A stretch of 42,380 nt of DNA from Bacteroidales bacterium (GCA_024401365.1 JAKSLE010000021.1:1-42380); one strand, 5' to 3'. Shown: positions 25,302 to 33,620, counted from the stretch's first letter. The notes: generated by a model from the letters alone, not told the origin. Translations and numbers: made by a program.

Positions 25302-26900
25302 ATGTCTAACAAGTTTTTTCGTTCTCTAGCAGTGGGTGCTGCTTGTATGCTCGCTAATCTGACTCAAGCGGCTAACCCTTATCTTCCTTTGTGGGAGCAT
25401 ATCCCCGACGGAGAGCCTTATGTCTTCGAGGACCCAGATAACCCTGGCAAATACCGCGTATACATCTACGGCTCTCATGATACACTCATCAAGGCATATT
25501 GCGGTAAGGAACAGGTCGTATGGTCTGCTCCCGTCGATGACTTGAACAACTGGCGCTACGATGGCATAATATTGGAACCTGTCAAGGACCCTAATGGCCA
25601 ACTCCTCAACGCTGATGGTAAGGGCGACGTCCTTTTCGCCCCTGATGTAATGGAGTACCGTAACCCTGATGGCTCAAAGACATACTACCTCTACCCTAAT
25701 AACCAAGTTGGTGGTCGCCAGGGCATGATAGCTAAGTCCAACCGCCCCGATGGTCCTTTCGAGGTATGTAACTGGAACCCTAAGAACCCTCGCGAAACGG
25801 TGGGCGATCTTCGTTTCGACCCAGCAGTTTTCCAGGATGAGGATGGCAAAGTGTACGCATACTGGGGCTTCGAGTCTTGTACAGGCGCCGAGGTCGACCT
25901 CAACACTATGGCAACAGTAAAGCCTGGTGGCAAAAGGGTCGATAATATGATATCCGACTATAAGCACGAGGGCGTTTTCCGCTTCTTCGAGGCTTCGTCT
26001 ATGCGCAAAATCAAGGATAAGTATGTCTTTATATATAGCCGTATGACCGCTCCTGGTGAGTTCGGCTTGCCTCAGACTAACTATACTCTTGCTTATGCTT
26101 ACTCCGACTACCCTCTGGGCCCATTCACCTATGGCGGAACTATCATCGATGGCCGCGCTCGTGGCAAGAATGAGAATGGCGAAATAATCCCTACCGCTAC
26201 ACCAAATGGCAATACCCATGGCTCAATATGCGAAATCAACGGCCAGTGGTACGTATTCTATCACCGCCAGACTGGTACAACAGAGTATTCTCGCCAGGCT
26301 ATGGTGGCTCCTATTACTGTCGATGTTCAGACTGGTCTCGGCGGTAAGGTTACTATCAGCGAGGCTGAATATACTTCCGAGGGCTTCGAACTTAATGGCC
26401 TCGACCCTTACAAGGCTTACCCTGCCGGCATCGCTTGCTACTTCACAGGTCGTGGCATAGGCCACCAGGAGTACCCTAATATGATATACACAGGTTCTTA
26501 TTTTAAGGCTACTTACGCCGAGAACCCTAATTTCAAGGAGCCTTACAAAAACAACGACGATTACACCCCAGTAATCAACAACAACGATGGCTCTGTAGTG
26601 GGATATAAGTATTACAACTTCGATAACTTCGATGCTGCAAAAGCTAAACTTGCTCTCCGCCTCACGTCAACTGGCATAGCAGGCAATATCAAGATTATGC
26701 TCGATAGTCCTTGGGAGTCTCAGGGCGGCAAGGTAATCGGCAATATCAAGCTTGGCAAGAAGATTTCTAAGCCTACCAATGTCTCAGCTAAACTGAATAT
26801 GCCAAAACTCACAGGCAAACATGCCATCTATTTGGTATTCTCTTCGAAGACAGCCGAGAAGGAGCTCTGCGAACTCTACACTATACAGTTCACAAAGTAA
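25302..26900 (+). CDS. Secreted GH43 glycosidase with CBM6-like tail
   Basis: 532 aa. A signal peptide (LAVGAACMLANLTQAA) precedes a five-bladed GH43 propeller. The likely base Asp is in IPDGEPYVF, a second Asp is in DLRFDPAVF and the acid Glu is in RFFEASSMRK; a conserved HGSICEINGQWYVFYHRQ follows. The last 120 residues look like a CBM6-type beta-sandwich. It should remove arabinose or xylose units (or galactose) from plant polysaccharides. No SusC/SusD pair lies in the window, so this is not a full polysaccharide-utilisation locus. Confidence 0.9.
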   Translation: MSNKFFRSLAVGAACMLANLTQAANPYLPLWEHIPDGEPYVFEDPDNPGKYRVYIYGSHDTLIKAYCGKEQVVWSAPVDDLNNWRYDGIILEPVKDPNGQLLNADGKGDVLFAPDVMEYRNPDGSKTYYLYPNNQVGGRQGMIAKSNRPDGPFEVCNWNPKNPRETVGDLRFDPAVFQDEDGKVYAYWGFESCTGAEVDLNTMATVKPGGKRVDNMISDYKHEGVFRFFEASSMRKIKDKYVFIYSRMTAPGEFGLPQTNYTLAYAYSDYPLGPFTYGGTIIDGRARGKNENGEIIPTATPNGNTHGSICEINGQWYVFYHRQTGTTEYSRQAMVAPITVDVQTGLGGKVTISEAEYTSEGFELNGLDPYKAYPAGIACYFTGRGIGHQEYPNMIYTGSYFKATYAENPNFKEPYKNNDDYTPVINNNDGSVVGYKYYNFDNFDAAKAKLALRLTSTGIAGNIKIMLDSPWESQGGKVIGNIKLGKKISKPTNVSAKLNMPKLTGKHAIYLVFSSKTAEKELCELYTIQFTK

Positions 26901-26929
26901 TCTGCTTACATCGTACTCACAATAAACAC

Positions 26930-26964
26930 AAAGCGCCCCGTGAAATCTCACGGAGCGCTTTCTT
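26930..26964. terminator. Bidirectional terminator after the GH43 gene
   Basis: AAAGCGC (26930-26936) and GCGCTTT (26955-26961), extended by CCGTGA / TCACGG with one mismatch, form a long stem ending in TTTCTT. It sits between the convergent GH43 (+) and Spy-like (-) genes and can serve both. Confidence 0.85.
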
Positions 26965-26987
26965 ATTTATTGCATGACATAGCTCTA

Positions 26988-27356
26988 TCAAAAGCCGCCA
27001 CCCATATTTCTGCGCATCTCTTGCATGTGCTCATCCCACTTCTTGAACTGCTCCTCGTCAAGAACTTCCTTGAGCTTCTTGTTCTGGTTCTCTTGAATTG
27101 TACGGAAAACACTGAAGTCTGGCTGACCACCACCTTGGAATACCTTCTGCATCTCTTCGCTTTGCTCCTTGAAGATTACTAGTACTTTTGCGTACTGGTC
27201 ATCCGACAAACTTACTGTTTGCTTCATCTGGTCTGCCTGCATCTTTGCCATCTCCTCTGGGCTAGGCATCTGACCTCCAAATTGTGCATTTGCTGCACAA
27301 ACACCCATAACTGCCATAAGGCATGTTACGGCCAATTTAAATAGTTTGTTTTTCAT
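26988..27356 (-). CDS. Small periplasmic Spy/CpxP-like protein
   Basis: 122 aa. A signal peptide (LAVTCLMAVMGVCAANAQ) is followed by a helical, Met/Gln/Glu-rich protein: SPEEMAKMQADQMKQTVSLSDDQYAKVLVIF, later FKKWDEHMQEMRRNMGGG. The LSDDQ-type helix start followed by a second helix resembles the Spy/CpxP (LTxxQ) or DUF4890 class of periplasmic chaperone-like proteins. Function is inferred from that resemblance only. A weak box TGATTTTG (27393-27386) lies before the start. Confidence 0.7.
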   Translation of the reverse strand: MKNKLFKLAVTCLMAVMGVCAANAQFGGQMPSPEEMAKMQADQMKQTVSLSDDQYAKVLVIFKEQSEEMQKVFQGGGQPDFSVFRTIQENQNKKLKEVLDEEQFKKWDEHMQEMRRNMGGGF

Positions 27357-27567
27357 GATACATTATGTGTGTAATTATAATTTAGCAAAATCACTAAATT
27401 CTTACCATAGGGGTAATTATCTAATGATTTCACTTGCAAATATAGGGATTTATTCATTTAGTTATTGTTTTTTCTATCATCACAAATGGTTGATTCGTCG
27501 ACAAAATCGGCTCGTTCTTACATACCCCCTTTTCCATTCTTCGTTTTCTTCTTGTTATTCGCTAAAT

Positions 27568-27623
27568 AAAAAACTGCTAGCAACTTTATACCTCGCTTAT
27601 ATCTGGCTTATATTAGACTTGTC
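27568..27623 (+). repeat. Dispersed intergenic element, copy B
   Basis: AAAAAACTGCTAGCAA (27568-27583, 15 of 16 identical to copy A), then CCTCG CTTATAT at the same distance. CTTATAT words start at 27596 and 27607 and a degenerate CTTGTC at 27618, all 11 bp apart. It lies about 80 bp upstream of the GH2 promoter. Confidence 0.6.
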
Positions 27624-27701
27624 TTCCCCTCTTTGCACAAACAACTTCTATTTTTGTCAAACAAAGAACCTCAACCTTCTCTTTCTCACACTTATTATTA
27701 G

Positions 27702-27709
27702 TACATTTG
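27702..27709 (+). promoter_or_regulatory. -7 promoter box of the GH2 gene
   Basis: TACATTTG followed by CATC, giving a leader of about 27 nt. The -33 is imperfect (TTTC, 16 bp upstream). Confidence 0.5.
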
Positions 27710-27742
27710 CATCACAATTTATTACACAACAAACGCAATTCC

Positions 27743-30403
27743 ATGAGATTATTTATCACTTTGACGTTGGCTTTCATAGCACTTTCTTCTAGTGCCCAAC
27801 GCAAAACTGGCCTCGAAACTGATTGGAAGTTTCATCGCGGAAGCCTAGTAAGCCACGAGCTTATCATGAACGATGAGTCTCAGTGGCAATCCATTACTTT
27901 ACCTCACGATTTTAGCATAGAGCCTGCTATGCCTGTTCCTGACAAACGTCAGCGTGCCGCCGATTGGAGCAATGTTCAGGTGGGGCCTTTCGCCCGACTC
28001 AATCTGGGTAACGAGGATCAGGGCCAGACTATCGGCGGTGAGGGTTGGTACATGAAGTCTTTCTCTTTGCCTGTCAACAATAATGAATCCCTCGATTCTT
28101 TCCTCGCCAACAACGAGGTGTCTATCAAGTTCGATGGTGTATATAATAGCGCCGAAGTTTGGATCAATAACGTCAAAAGCGCTATCAACCTTCATGGCTA
28201 CATGCCTTTTAGCGTAAATATCAATAGGGTGCTTGCCAATAAGGATAACCGAAATAGTAATAACGAGAAACAGGTAACAGTGGTTGTTCGTGCCTTAAAT
28301 GCCGACCACAATTCTCGTTGGTATTCTGGTAGTGGCATCTATCGCCACGTGTGGCTGATTACTACCCCTAAAATCCACCTCAACGAGTATGATACTTTCG
28401 TAGATGGCTCTAATGTCCACCCAAAGAATGGCGCCAACATAAAGGTTTCTGCTAAAGTTTTTAATGAGAGTACTACCCCAACTGGAGGTGAACTCGTCGT
28501 AAGTATCTTCGATAAGGATGGCAATAAGGTGGCTACTTCTACTAAGGCTTTTGCTTCTGCCAATGCCAATGGCTCAATGGTCAACTTGGAGGTAAATGTC
28601 AAAATGCCTCACCTCTGGTCTACTGAAAACCCTTACCGATATACTGCCAACATCAGTGTCGTGGCTAATGGCAGGGAGCAGGATGCCCTCAATATCCCTT
28701 TCGGCATACGTACCATAAGTTTTTCTGCCGAGGAGGGTTTCAAACTTAATGGTAAGTCCTTGAATCTTAAGGGTGGTTGCGCTCATCACGATAATGGTCT
28801 CCTCGGAGCCGCAGCTATCGATCGCGCCGAAATTCGTAAGGCGGAATTGCTGAAGGCTCAGGGATTTAACGCCGTGCGTTGTAGCCACAACCTCCCTTCC
28901 GAGGCTTTCCTCTACGCTTGCGATAGCTTGGGCCTCTTGGTTATCGACGAGGTGTTCGACCAATGGGAGGTGTCTAAACGACCTAACGACTATAGCACTA
29001 TCTTCTCTAAAGAGAAGGTGCAGTTGGTTAATGGCCATATAACGGGCCTCGGTATTTCTAATTTCGAATACGACGCAGCTCTTATGGTGCGTCGCGACCG
29101 TAACCACCCTAGTATCATCATCTGGAGTATAGGTAACGAAATTTACCAACGCTCAGATGCTACCCGAGGTCAGGAGCTGGCTAAGATCATCTGTAAGGTA
29201 ATAAAAAGCGAGGATACTACTCGACCTACTACCATGGCCAATTGTACCTACTGGGACCAGCCTGGTAAGTCTTGGGAGGTCGACTCGCCTATCGCTTTCG
29301 AGAATATCGAGATTGGTGGCTATAACTACGCTGCACAATACTACGAGGCCGATCACGAGAAATTCCCTAACCGCATAATGGTCGGCACAGAATCATACCC
29401 TAATGGAATAGCTGAATACTGGAATCTCGTCGAGAAGCATCCTTATGTCATCGGCGATTTCGTGTGGACCGCAGTCGATTACATTGGCGAGGCTGGCGTA
29501 GGCCATACATTCGAACGTACCGATGACGCTTGGGTACAGACTTTGGGCTGGCCTTGGTTCAACGCTTGGTGCGGCGATATCGATCTCATCGGAGATAAGA
29601 AAATGCAGTCGTACTACCGCGATATTGTCTGGGGACGTAGAAAAATAGCTATGGCTGTCCGACCAGCTATACCCGTTGGCGAACACGAGGAGGTGCGTGG
29701 TTGGTGTTGGACCGCCGAGGAGAATCACTGGAACTGGGGCAAGGGTATCGCTAATGCAGAAATATGGAGCAACGCTTCTGAACGATACCTCCCTCTCGAA
29801 CTTCGTCCCGAAAATTACAATACAGAGGGCATTGCTGGCTACGTAAAGCATGATATCAACGCTCCCCGCCCCGATTCTTTGCGCGTCAACGTCTATTCTC
29901 GCGAAAAACGAGTGCGCTTGTCTATCAATGGCCGCATAATAGGTGAACAGAATACTAACCCTAATAATTATACGGCTTCTTTTATGGTGGCCTACGAACC
30001 TGGCGAAATAAAGGCCGAGGTCGTCTCTAAGGGCTCTCCCGCAACTGTCTCTTATAGTACGGCTTCTGCCCCTGCCGCTATCCGTATCGACGCTGTCAAG
30101 AGTAGCATATCTGCTTCTCACAACGATCTGGCCTATATATATGTAAGCATCGTCGATGATAAGGGTAATCTCTGCCCTACCGCACAGTTGCCTGTCTCTA
30201 TCGAGACTTCGGGTACTAAGCATATAGCTACCGCAGGTACAGCACACCCGTACGACATGAAGTCTTTCCGCTCTTTGAACCCCACTACTTACCGCGGCCG
30301 AGCATTGATCATAATACAGCCTCAGGACGTGAGTGGTCAAGTTTCGGTAAGGGTCAACGCCCCTGGACTTAAATCTGCCGAGCAGGAAATAATCCTAAAA
30401 TAG
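27743..30403 (+). CDS. Secreted GH2 beta-galactosidase-like enzyme
   Basis: 886 aa. A signal peptide (LFITLTLAFIALSSSAQ) is followed by the GH2 sugar-binding jelly roll (about 10-220), an Ig-like domain (to about 320), a TIM barrel, and C-terminal beta domains (DUF4982-like, about 640-880). Acid/base Glu466 is in GNEIYQ and the nucleophile Glu550 in MVGTESYPN. GCAHHDNGLLGAA and RCSHNLPSEAFLYACD are typical of Bacteroidetes GH2. It probably removes beta-galactosyl or related sugars in the periplasm. ATG 27743 is selected because it begins the signal peptide; the ATG at 27707 overlaps the promoter. Confidence 0.92.
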   Translation: MRLFITLTLAFIALSSSAQRKTGLETDWKFHRGSLVSHELIMNDESQWQSITLPHDFSIEPAMPVPDKRQRAADWSNVQVGPFARLNLGNEDQGQTIGGEGWYMKSFSLPVNNNESLDSFLANNEVSIKFDGVYNSAEVWINNVKSAINLHGYMPFSVNINRVLANKDNRNSNNEKQVTVVVRALNADHNSRWYSGSGIYRHVWLITTPKIHLNEYDTFVDGSNVHPKNGANIKVSAKVFNESTTPTGGELVVSIFDKDGNKVATSTKAFASANANGSMVNLEVNVKMPHLWSTENPYRYTANISVVANGREQDALNIPFGIRTISFSAEEGFKLNGKSLNLKGGCAHHDNGLLGAAAIDRAEIRKAELLKAQGFNAVRCSHNLPSEAFLYACDSLGLLVIDEVFDQWEVSKRPNDYSTIFSKEKVQLVNGHITGLGISNFEYDAALMVRRDRNHPSIIIWSIGNEIYQRSDATRGQELAKIICKVIKSEDTTRPTTMANCTYWDQPGKSWEVDSPIAFENIEIGGYNYAAQYYEADHEKFPNRIMVGTESYPNGIAEYWNLVEKHPYVIGDFVWTAVDYIGEAGVGHTFERTDDAWVQTLGWPWFNAWCGDIDLIGDKKMQSYYRDIVWGRRKIAMAVRPAIPVGEHEEVRGWCWTAEENHWNWGKGIANAEIWSNASERYLPLELRPENYNTEGIAGYVKHDINAPRPDSLRVNVYSREKRVRLSINGRIIGEQNTNPNNYTASFMVAYEPGEIKAEVVSKGSPATVSYSTASAPAAIRIDAVKSSISASHNDLAYIYVSIVDDKGNLCPTAQLPVSIETSGTKHIATAGTAHPYDMKSFRSLNPTTYRGRALIIIQPQDVSGQVSVRVNAPGLKSAEQEIILK

Positions 30404-30495
30404 TATCAAGTATTTAAATAAACATAGCAAGAAAAAGAATCTGACAAACCAAACTATCCTTATCATTTCATAACCCTTCCTCTTCTATGTGACTT

Positions 30496-30528
30496 CTATA
30501 TAGGCTCTATATAGACACTATATAGACA
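30496..30528. repeat. Three CTATATAG palindromes at 11-bp spacing
   Basis: The 8-bp palindrome CTATATAG occurs at 30496, 30507 and 30518, exactly 11 bp apart, in units of the form CTATATAG(A/G)C(A/T). The period is the same as in the dispersed CTTATAT elements. It resembles a helically phased protein-binding array. Confidence 0.7.
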
Positions 30529-30623
30529 GACACTACCCAGAGACCCCAATTTCACCCCACTAAATATTATCTTTTTCATATCCCTTTCCCCATCCTTCTG
30601 TCGGAGCATCTTCCCAGACCCAA

Positions 30624-30682
30624 AGCCCGACATTTCGCGACATTTCGCGACAAAGTCCGACAAAACCCGACAAAGTCCGACA
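30624..30682. repeat. Six CGACA words at 10-bp spacing
   Basis: CGACA occurs at 30628, 30638, 30648, 30658, 30668 and 30678. The spacer bases vary between TTTCG, AAGTC, AAACC and AAGCC. The exact period of 10 bp places all words on one face of the helix, 20-80 bp upstream of the TATATTTG box, where operators or activator sites would be expected. Confidence 0.75.
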
Positions 30683-30701
30683 GCGCCGTTTTGGACTGTA
30701 T

Positions 30702-30709
30702 TATATTTG
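30702..30709 (+). promoter_or_regulatory. Orphan -7 box beside the CGACA array
   Basis: TATATTTG followed by CATCG. There is no TTTG 19-20 bp upstream; that place is taken by the last CGACA word, as in an activator-dependent promoter. The only rightward reading frame (ATG 30735) soon runs antisense into the DUF418 gene. Confidence 0.4.
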
Positions 30710-30766
30710 CATCGTCAACGTTAATACAATCCGTATGTCCCATAAAAGTCACCCCAAAAAACGTCT

Positions 30767-31891
30767 CTACAACCGTATCCACGTCAGGCGGCGCCAGAGA
30801 CTTTCGAATGGACCACGAGTGTTTTTCCGTGCCCATATACGGCAGAGTTGGTACTGGATAATGATGATGACAATGCCTACAAGCATGCTGTATGTTATGC
30901 CTATCATATTGGAAAGGCCCATACCGTATGCGCAGAAATAAGCACAACCGAGTATCGACTGCAAGAAGTAGTTGGTCATCGACATCTTACCTATCACGGT
31001 CAGAGGAGCAGCAATGCGACTCATCCAGGTCGTCTTGTACCACAGAAGCGTGACTGCAGCCACAATAGCCATGGTCATGCAGAAATTCTGTATAGGTCGG
31101 AACACGCTCCCCCAAGAGCTATATTCTGCCAAAGTGTACATGCCAGCGTAGCCCATCACGCACAATAGCAAAATGGTGGACCATCGCTTCAGGTTGTCGC
31201 CTTCGTCATAAAACATCCTAGCGCGACCGATAAGCATACCCAAGACGAAAAGCATAAGTGTCTGCGTCAGACGGCCAAACATCAAGAACCACATAAACGA
31301 TGCATACTGACCATAGCGCAGATTGGCCCATGCATTCTCCATGAATGTTCCTTGGTGATGAGCCTCGCCCATTTTACTATAGGCGGTCCACACATCGCTT
31401 GGGTCTACAGTATTATCCGTGACCAGGAAATATATATCCAGCGGTTGGCACGCCAAAAAGATTGTCAGCGCAATAGCCCATCTATTGGGCAGCAGGCTGA
31501 TAGGGATCAAGAACAGCCCCAGATAGGCATAGGTAAAGAGTATATCGCCGTCGTAAAAGACCGTATTGAGGATGCCGAAACCCATAAGCAGAATCATACG
31601 CCACGCAAAACGGCCCAGAAAAGAATTACCCTTTTTCTGCTGATTGTCATTCATGATAAAGAACGACAAGCCGAAGAGCAGCGCAAATATGCCGTACATC
31701 TTTCCGCTGAGCAAGAATGACGCAACCTCAGCTACCATGGCATCGCACTCCAGGGTGTAGGGCAAGGCTATCGAGGGGTCGTACATATTGAATTGTTCAG
31801 ATGCATGCATGAGAATGATCCCGACAATTGCCAGGCCTCGCAAAGCATCTGCCACGTGGATACGATTATTTGTTTTGACGACGGTATTCAT
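30767..31891 (-). CDS. DUF418-family membrane protein
   Basis: 374 aa, about eight to ten membrane segments. The N-terminus IHVADALRGLAIVGIILMHA is the family hallmark, and GKMSMTNYFLQSILG plus the ending GPFESLWRRLTW match the C-terminal DUF418 region. The family is related to acyltransferase-3/heparan acetyltransferase-like membrane proteins; its function is unknown. I use ATG 31891; ATG 31903 is also possible given the promoter box at 31924-31917. The longer frame upstream overlaps the WYL remnant. Confidence 0.9.
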   Translation of the reverse strand: MNTVVKTNNRIHVADALRGLAIVGIILMHASEQFNMYDPSIALPYTLECDAMVAEVASFLLSGKMYGIFALLFGLSFFIMNDNQQKKGNSFLGRFAWRMILLMGFGILNTVFYDGDILFTYAYLGLFLIPISLLPNRWAIALTIFLACQPLDIYFLVTDNTVDPSDVWTAYSKMGEAHHQGTFMENAWANLRYGQYASFMWFLMFGRLTQTLMLFVLGMLIGRARMFYDEGDNLKRWSTILLLCVMGYAGMYTLAEYSSWGSVFRPIQNFCMTMAIVAAVTLLWYKTTWMSRIAAPLTVIGKMSMTNYFLQSILGCAYFCAYGMGLSNMIGITYSMLVGIVIIIIQYQLCRIWARKNTRGPFESLWRRLTWIRL

Positions 31892-31902
31892 AGGATTCAA
31901 CA

Positions 31903-32196
31903 TCAATAACAGGCTGCAAAGGTAGCAAAAATCAGTCGTACATCTCCCAAGCCTGGCGGTGAGTCGGAGATATAATAATTGAACGGCGGGCGACGGTCGC
32001 ACTCCACCGTTACCCCCAATTCATCGGGCAGCGCAGCCAACCAGTTGCGAAATGTACGCTTAGCCAGATCTTCACCATTAGGGTTGAGATTGGTATTGCG
32101 TTTCCAACGGCGATTAATCTCCTCGTATGTTATTCCGTTAGGAGCCTCTTTGACTTGGCATACCAGCCAGAGATATTTTTTGAATAGACCCTGCAT
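31903..32196 (-). pseudogene. Truncated WYL-domain regulator (N-terminal fragment)
   Basis: 97 aa. The first 80 residues (LFKKYLWLVCQV, ITYEEINRRWKRN, KRTFRNWLAAL, CDRRPPFNYYIS) match the N-terminal helix-turn-helix part of Bacteroidetes WYL regulators, which are about 300 aa long. The WYL and WCX domains are missing. After YYISD the frame runs through unrelated residues to a stop at 31903, and the DUF418 promoter lies inside it. A deletion or rearrangement probably removed the rest. It follows the reductase gene by 21 bp. Confidence 0.7.
31917..31924 (-). promoter_or_regulatory. -7 promoter box of the DUF418 gene
   Basis: TACCTTTG followed by CAGC on the - strand, within the truncated WYL gene. 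Predicted start near 31910. Confidence 0.55.
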
Positions 32197-32217
32197 AGTG
32201 CTCTGTATTTATATGGG

Positions 32218-33048
32218 TTACCAAGGGAAGGTCTCTGGGTCGTTGAACTTGTTGCTGCGGAGATTCTGGTTGAGAGCGCTTATGGCCTCCATATCCTCGG
32301 CAGACAAAGAGAATTCCATTATCTCGAGGTTCTCTGCAAAATGGTTTGGCTTGCAACGAGGAATGGTAATAAGACCACGCTGTAATATCCATCTGAGGAC
32401 TATCTGCGATGCTGTCTTATTATATTTCTTGGCAAGCGACTGCAATACGGGATGACCTACCACGTCGATATCGCCTTGACCGAATGGTCCCCACGCCTGC
32501 ACCTGAATGCCCAAGGAACGGTTGTACGCTATATTCTCTTCCTGAGACATAAGTGGATGAACCTCTATCTGGTTTATCACGGGACGTATCTTGGCATAAG
32601 AGAGAAGATCCTCAAGGTGGTGACGATTGAAGTTGCTGACACCTAGTGAACGAACCTTACCTTGCTGAACGAATTCTTCCATTACCTGCCAGGTATCCTT
32701 CACACAATCCTTAACTGGCCAGTGGATAAGCAGGAGGTCGATATAAGGTGTTTTGAGCTTACGCAAGCTCTCCTCGATAGATTTGCGTACGGCATCCCTA
32801 CCCTCGCGCATGATGTTGGTAGCAACCTTGGTTGTGAGGAATATCTCCTCTCTAGGCACACCGCTATTGATGATACCCTGGCCAACAGCCTCCTCGTTGT
32901 CGTAGCCTTGAGCTGTATCTATATGGCGGAATCCAGCTTCGAGAGCCAATCTTACGTTCTCGGTAGCAACATCATCCTTGAGGGTCCATGTTCCTACGCC
33001 TACCTGTGGGATATATGCTGAGTTGTTCAGCTCAATCATATTGTTCAT
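32218..33048 (-). CDS. Aldo/keto reductase
   Basis: 276 aa, (beta/alpha)8 NADPH-dependent oxidoreductase. The catalytic tetrad is visible: Asp and Tyr in HIDTAQGYDNE, Lys in LTTKV and His in LLIHWP. The cofactor-binding end has ITIPRCKPNHFAENLEI. It resembles 2,5-diketo-D-gluconate reductase types (AKR5), which reduce carbonyl compounds or aldehydes; the substrate is not evident. A consensus promoter precedes it. ATG 33048 or 33039 may be used. Confidence 0.93.
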   Translation of the reverse strand: MNNMIELNNSAYIPQVGVGTWTLKDDVATENVRLALEAGFRHIDTAQGYDNEEAVGQGIINSGVPREEIFLTTKVATNIMREGRDAVRKSIEESLRKLKTPYIDLLLIHWPVKDCVKDTWQVMEEFVQQGKVRSLGVSNFNRHHLEDLLSYAKIRPVINQIEVHPLMSQEENIAYNRSLGIQVQAWGPFGQGDIDVVGHPVLQSLAKKYNKTASQIVLRWILQRGLITIPRCKPNHFAENLEIMEFSLSAEDMEAISALNQNLRSNKFNDPETFPW

Positions 33049-33087
33049 AATGAATCTTTTATAGTTGCGTTACATTTTCGCTTATCG

Positions 33088-33119
33088 CAAATGTAGGCAT
33101 ATAATTCACTAAAAACAAA
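33088..33119 (-). promoter_or_regulatory. Promoter of the aldo/keto reductase gene
   Basis: On the - strand TTTG (33119-33116), 20 bp, TACATTTG (33095-33088). A full consensus match. Predicted start near 33081. Confidence 0.8.
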
Positions 33120-33125
33120 AGATAT

Positions 33126-33620
33126 TTATCTCACTACTATTTGGGTTCCTTCCATTGTTATATCGAAGCCTGAAACCATAGAGAGCGCCTCGAGCACCTC
33201 GTTGAGAGGCTCATCGGCTGCGAATTCGGCTGTGATATTCATATCGTCGTATAGATTAGTCATATCGACCTCTACGCCATACTTGGCACTTATGGACATC
33301 AAGACATTGCTCAACGGGGTATCTGTAAAGGACAATGCCTGAGGTGCAGGAGCCAGTTCGGTAGATGCAGGCCACAACCTAAGGACATCGGTCCATCCAT
33401 TCTGCCAAGCGACAGCCCAAGCGAGTACGCACAGCACAGCTATACTAGCTGCAACGCTCCACTTACGCATCCAAGAATGCGCATTAGGGTGGAGCACTGC
33501 CTGCGAACGAACAGGGCGTTCTGTTTTCAGTCGGCTCAGCAACCTTTCATAATTCTCGTCGGTAGCTGCATATTCACCCTTAGGCGAATGTGTGCGAGCT
33601 TCTATGTCTTTGTAATCCAT
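33126..33620 (-). CDS. Minimal anti-sigma protein (DUF4974, no FecR domain)
   Basis: 164 aa. A short acidic/basic cytoplasmic part (1-52), a membrane segment (about 54-72, SVAASIAVLCVLAWAVAW) and a periplasmic part. Residues about 95-164 (FTDTPLSNVLMSISAKYGVEV, then LNEVLEALSMVSGFDI) match the DUF4974/STN-like C-terminal domain of Bacteroidetes FecR proteins. The central FecR domain present in the usual 300-400 aa proteins is missing. It should hold the ECF sigma factor inactive until the receptor signals. It is the last gene of the operon, 3 bp after the DUF4249 gene. Confidence 0.78.
   Translation of the reverse strand: MDYKDIEARTHSPKGEYAATDENYERLLSRLKTERPVRSQAVLHPNAHSWMRKWSVAASIAVLCVLAWAVAWQNGWTDVLRLWPASTELAPAPQALSFTDTPLSNVLMSISAKYGVEVDMTNLYDDMNITAEFAADEPLNEVLEALSMVSGFDITMEGTQIVVR

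Larger units (their letters stand above)
27357..27742. other. Intergenic region between the Spy-like and GH2 genes
   Basis: 386 bp between divergent genes with no gene of its own. It contains the weak Spy-side box (27386-27393), copy B of the dispersed element (27568-27623) and the GH2 -7 box (27702-27709). The remainder is AT-rich without recognisable structure. Confidence 0.6.
30404..30766. other. Gene-free segment with two phased repeat arrays
   Basis: 363 bp between the convergent GH2 (+) and DUF418 (-) genes. It holds three CTATATAG palindromes 11 bp apart, six CGACA words 10 bp apart, and a TATATTTG promoter-like box (30702-30709) pointing right with no intact gene behind it. I see no terminator for either flanking gene. 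Confidence 0.7.

Noticed and set aside
29393-30340. A 315-codon open frame on the - strand
   Set aside because: It is opposite the GH2 gene and its residue make-up is unlike a real protein.
25302-30403. GH43 and GH2 genes considered as a polysaccharide-utilisation locus
   Set aside because: There is no SusC/SusD pair or regulator in the segment, and the two genes are split by a terminator and a gene on the other strand.
30624-30687. CGACA array considered as a CRISPR
   Set aside because: The unit is only 10 bp, with no 20-plus-bp spacers and no cas genes.
30735-30941. A 68-codon rightward reading frame just after the orphan promoter box
   Set aside because: After about ten codons it is antisense to the conserved end of the DUF418 gene, and its sequence resembles no family. 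Kept only as part of the rearrangement argument.
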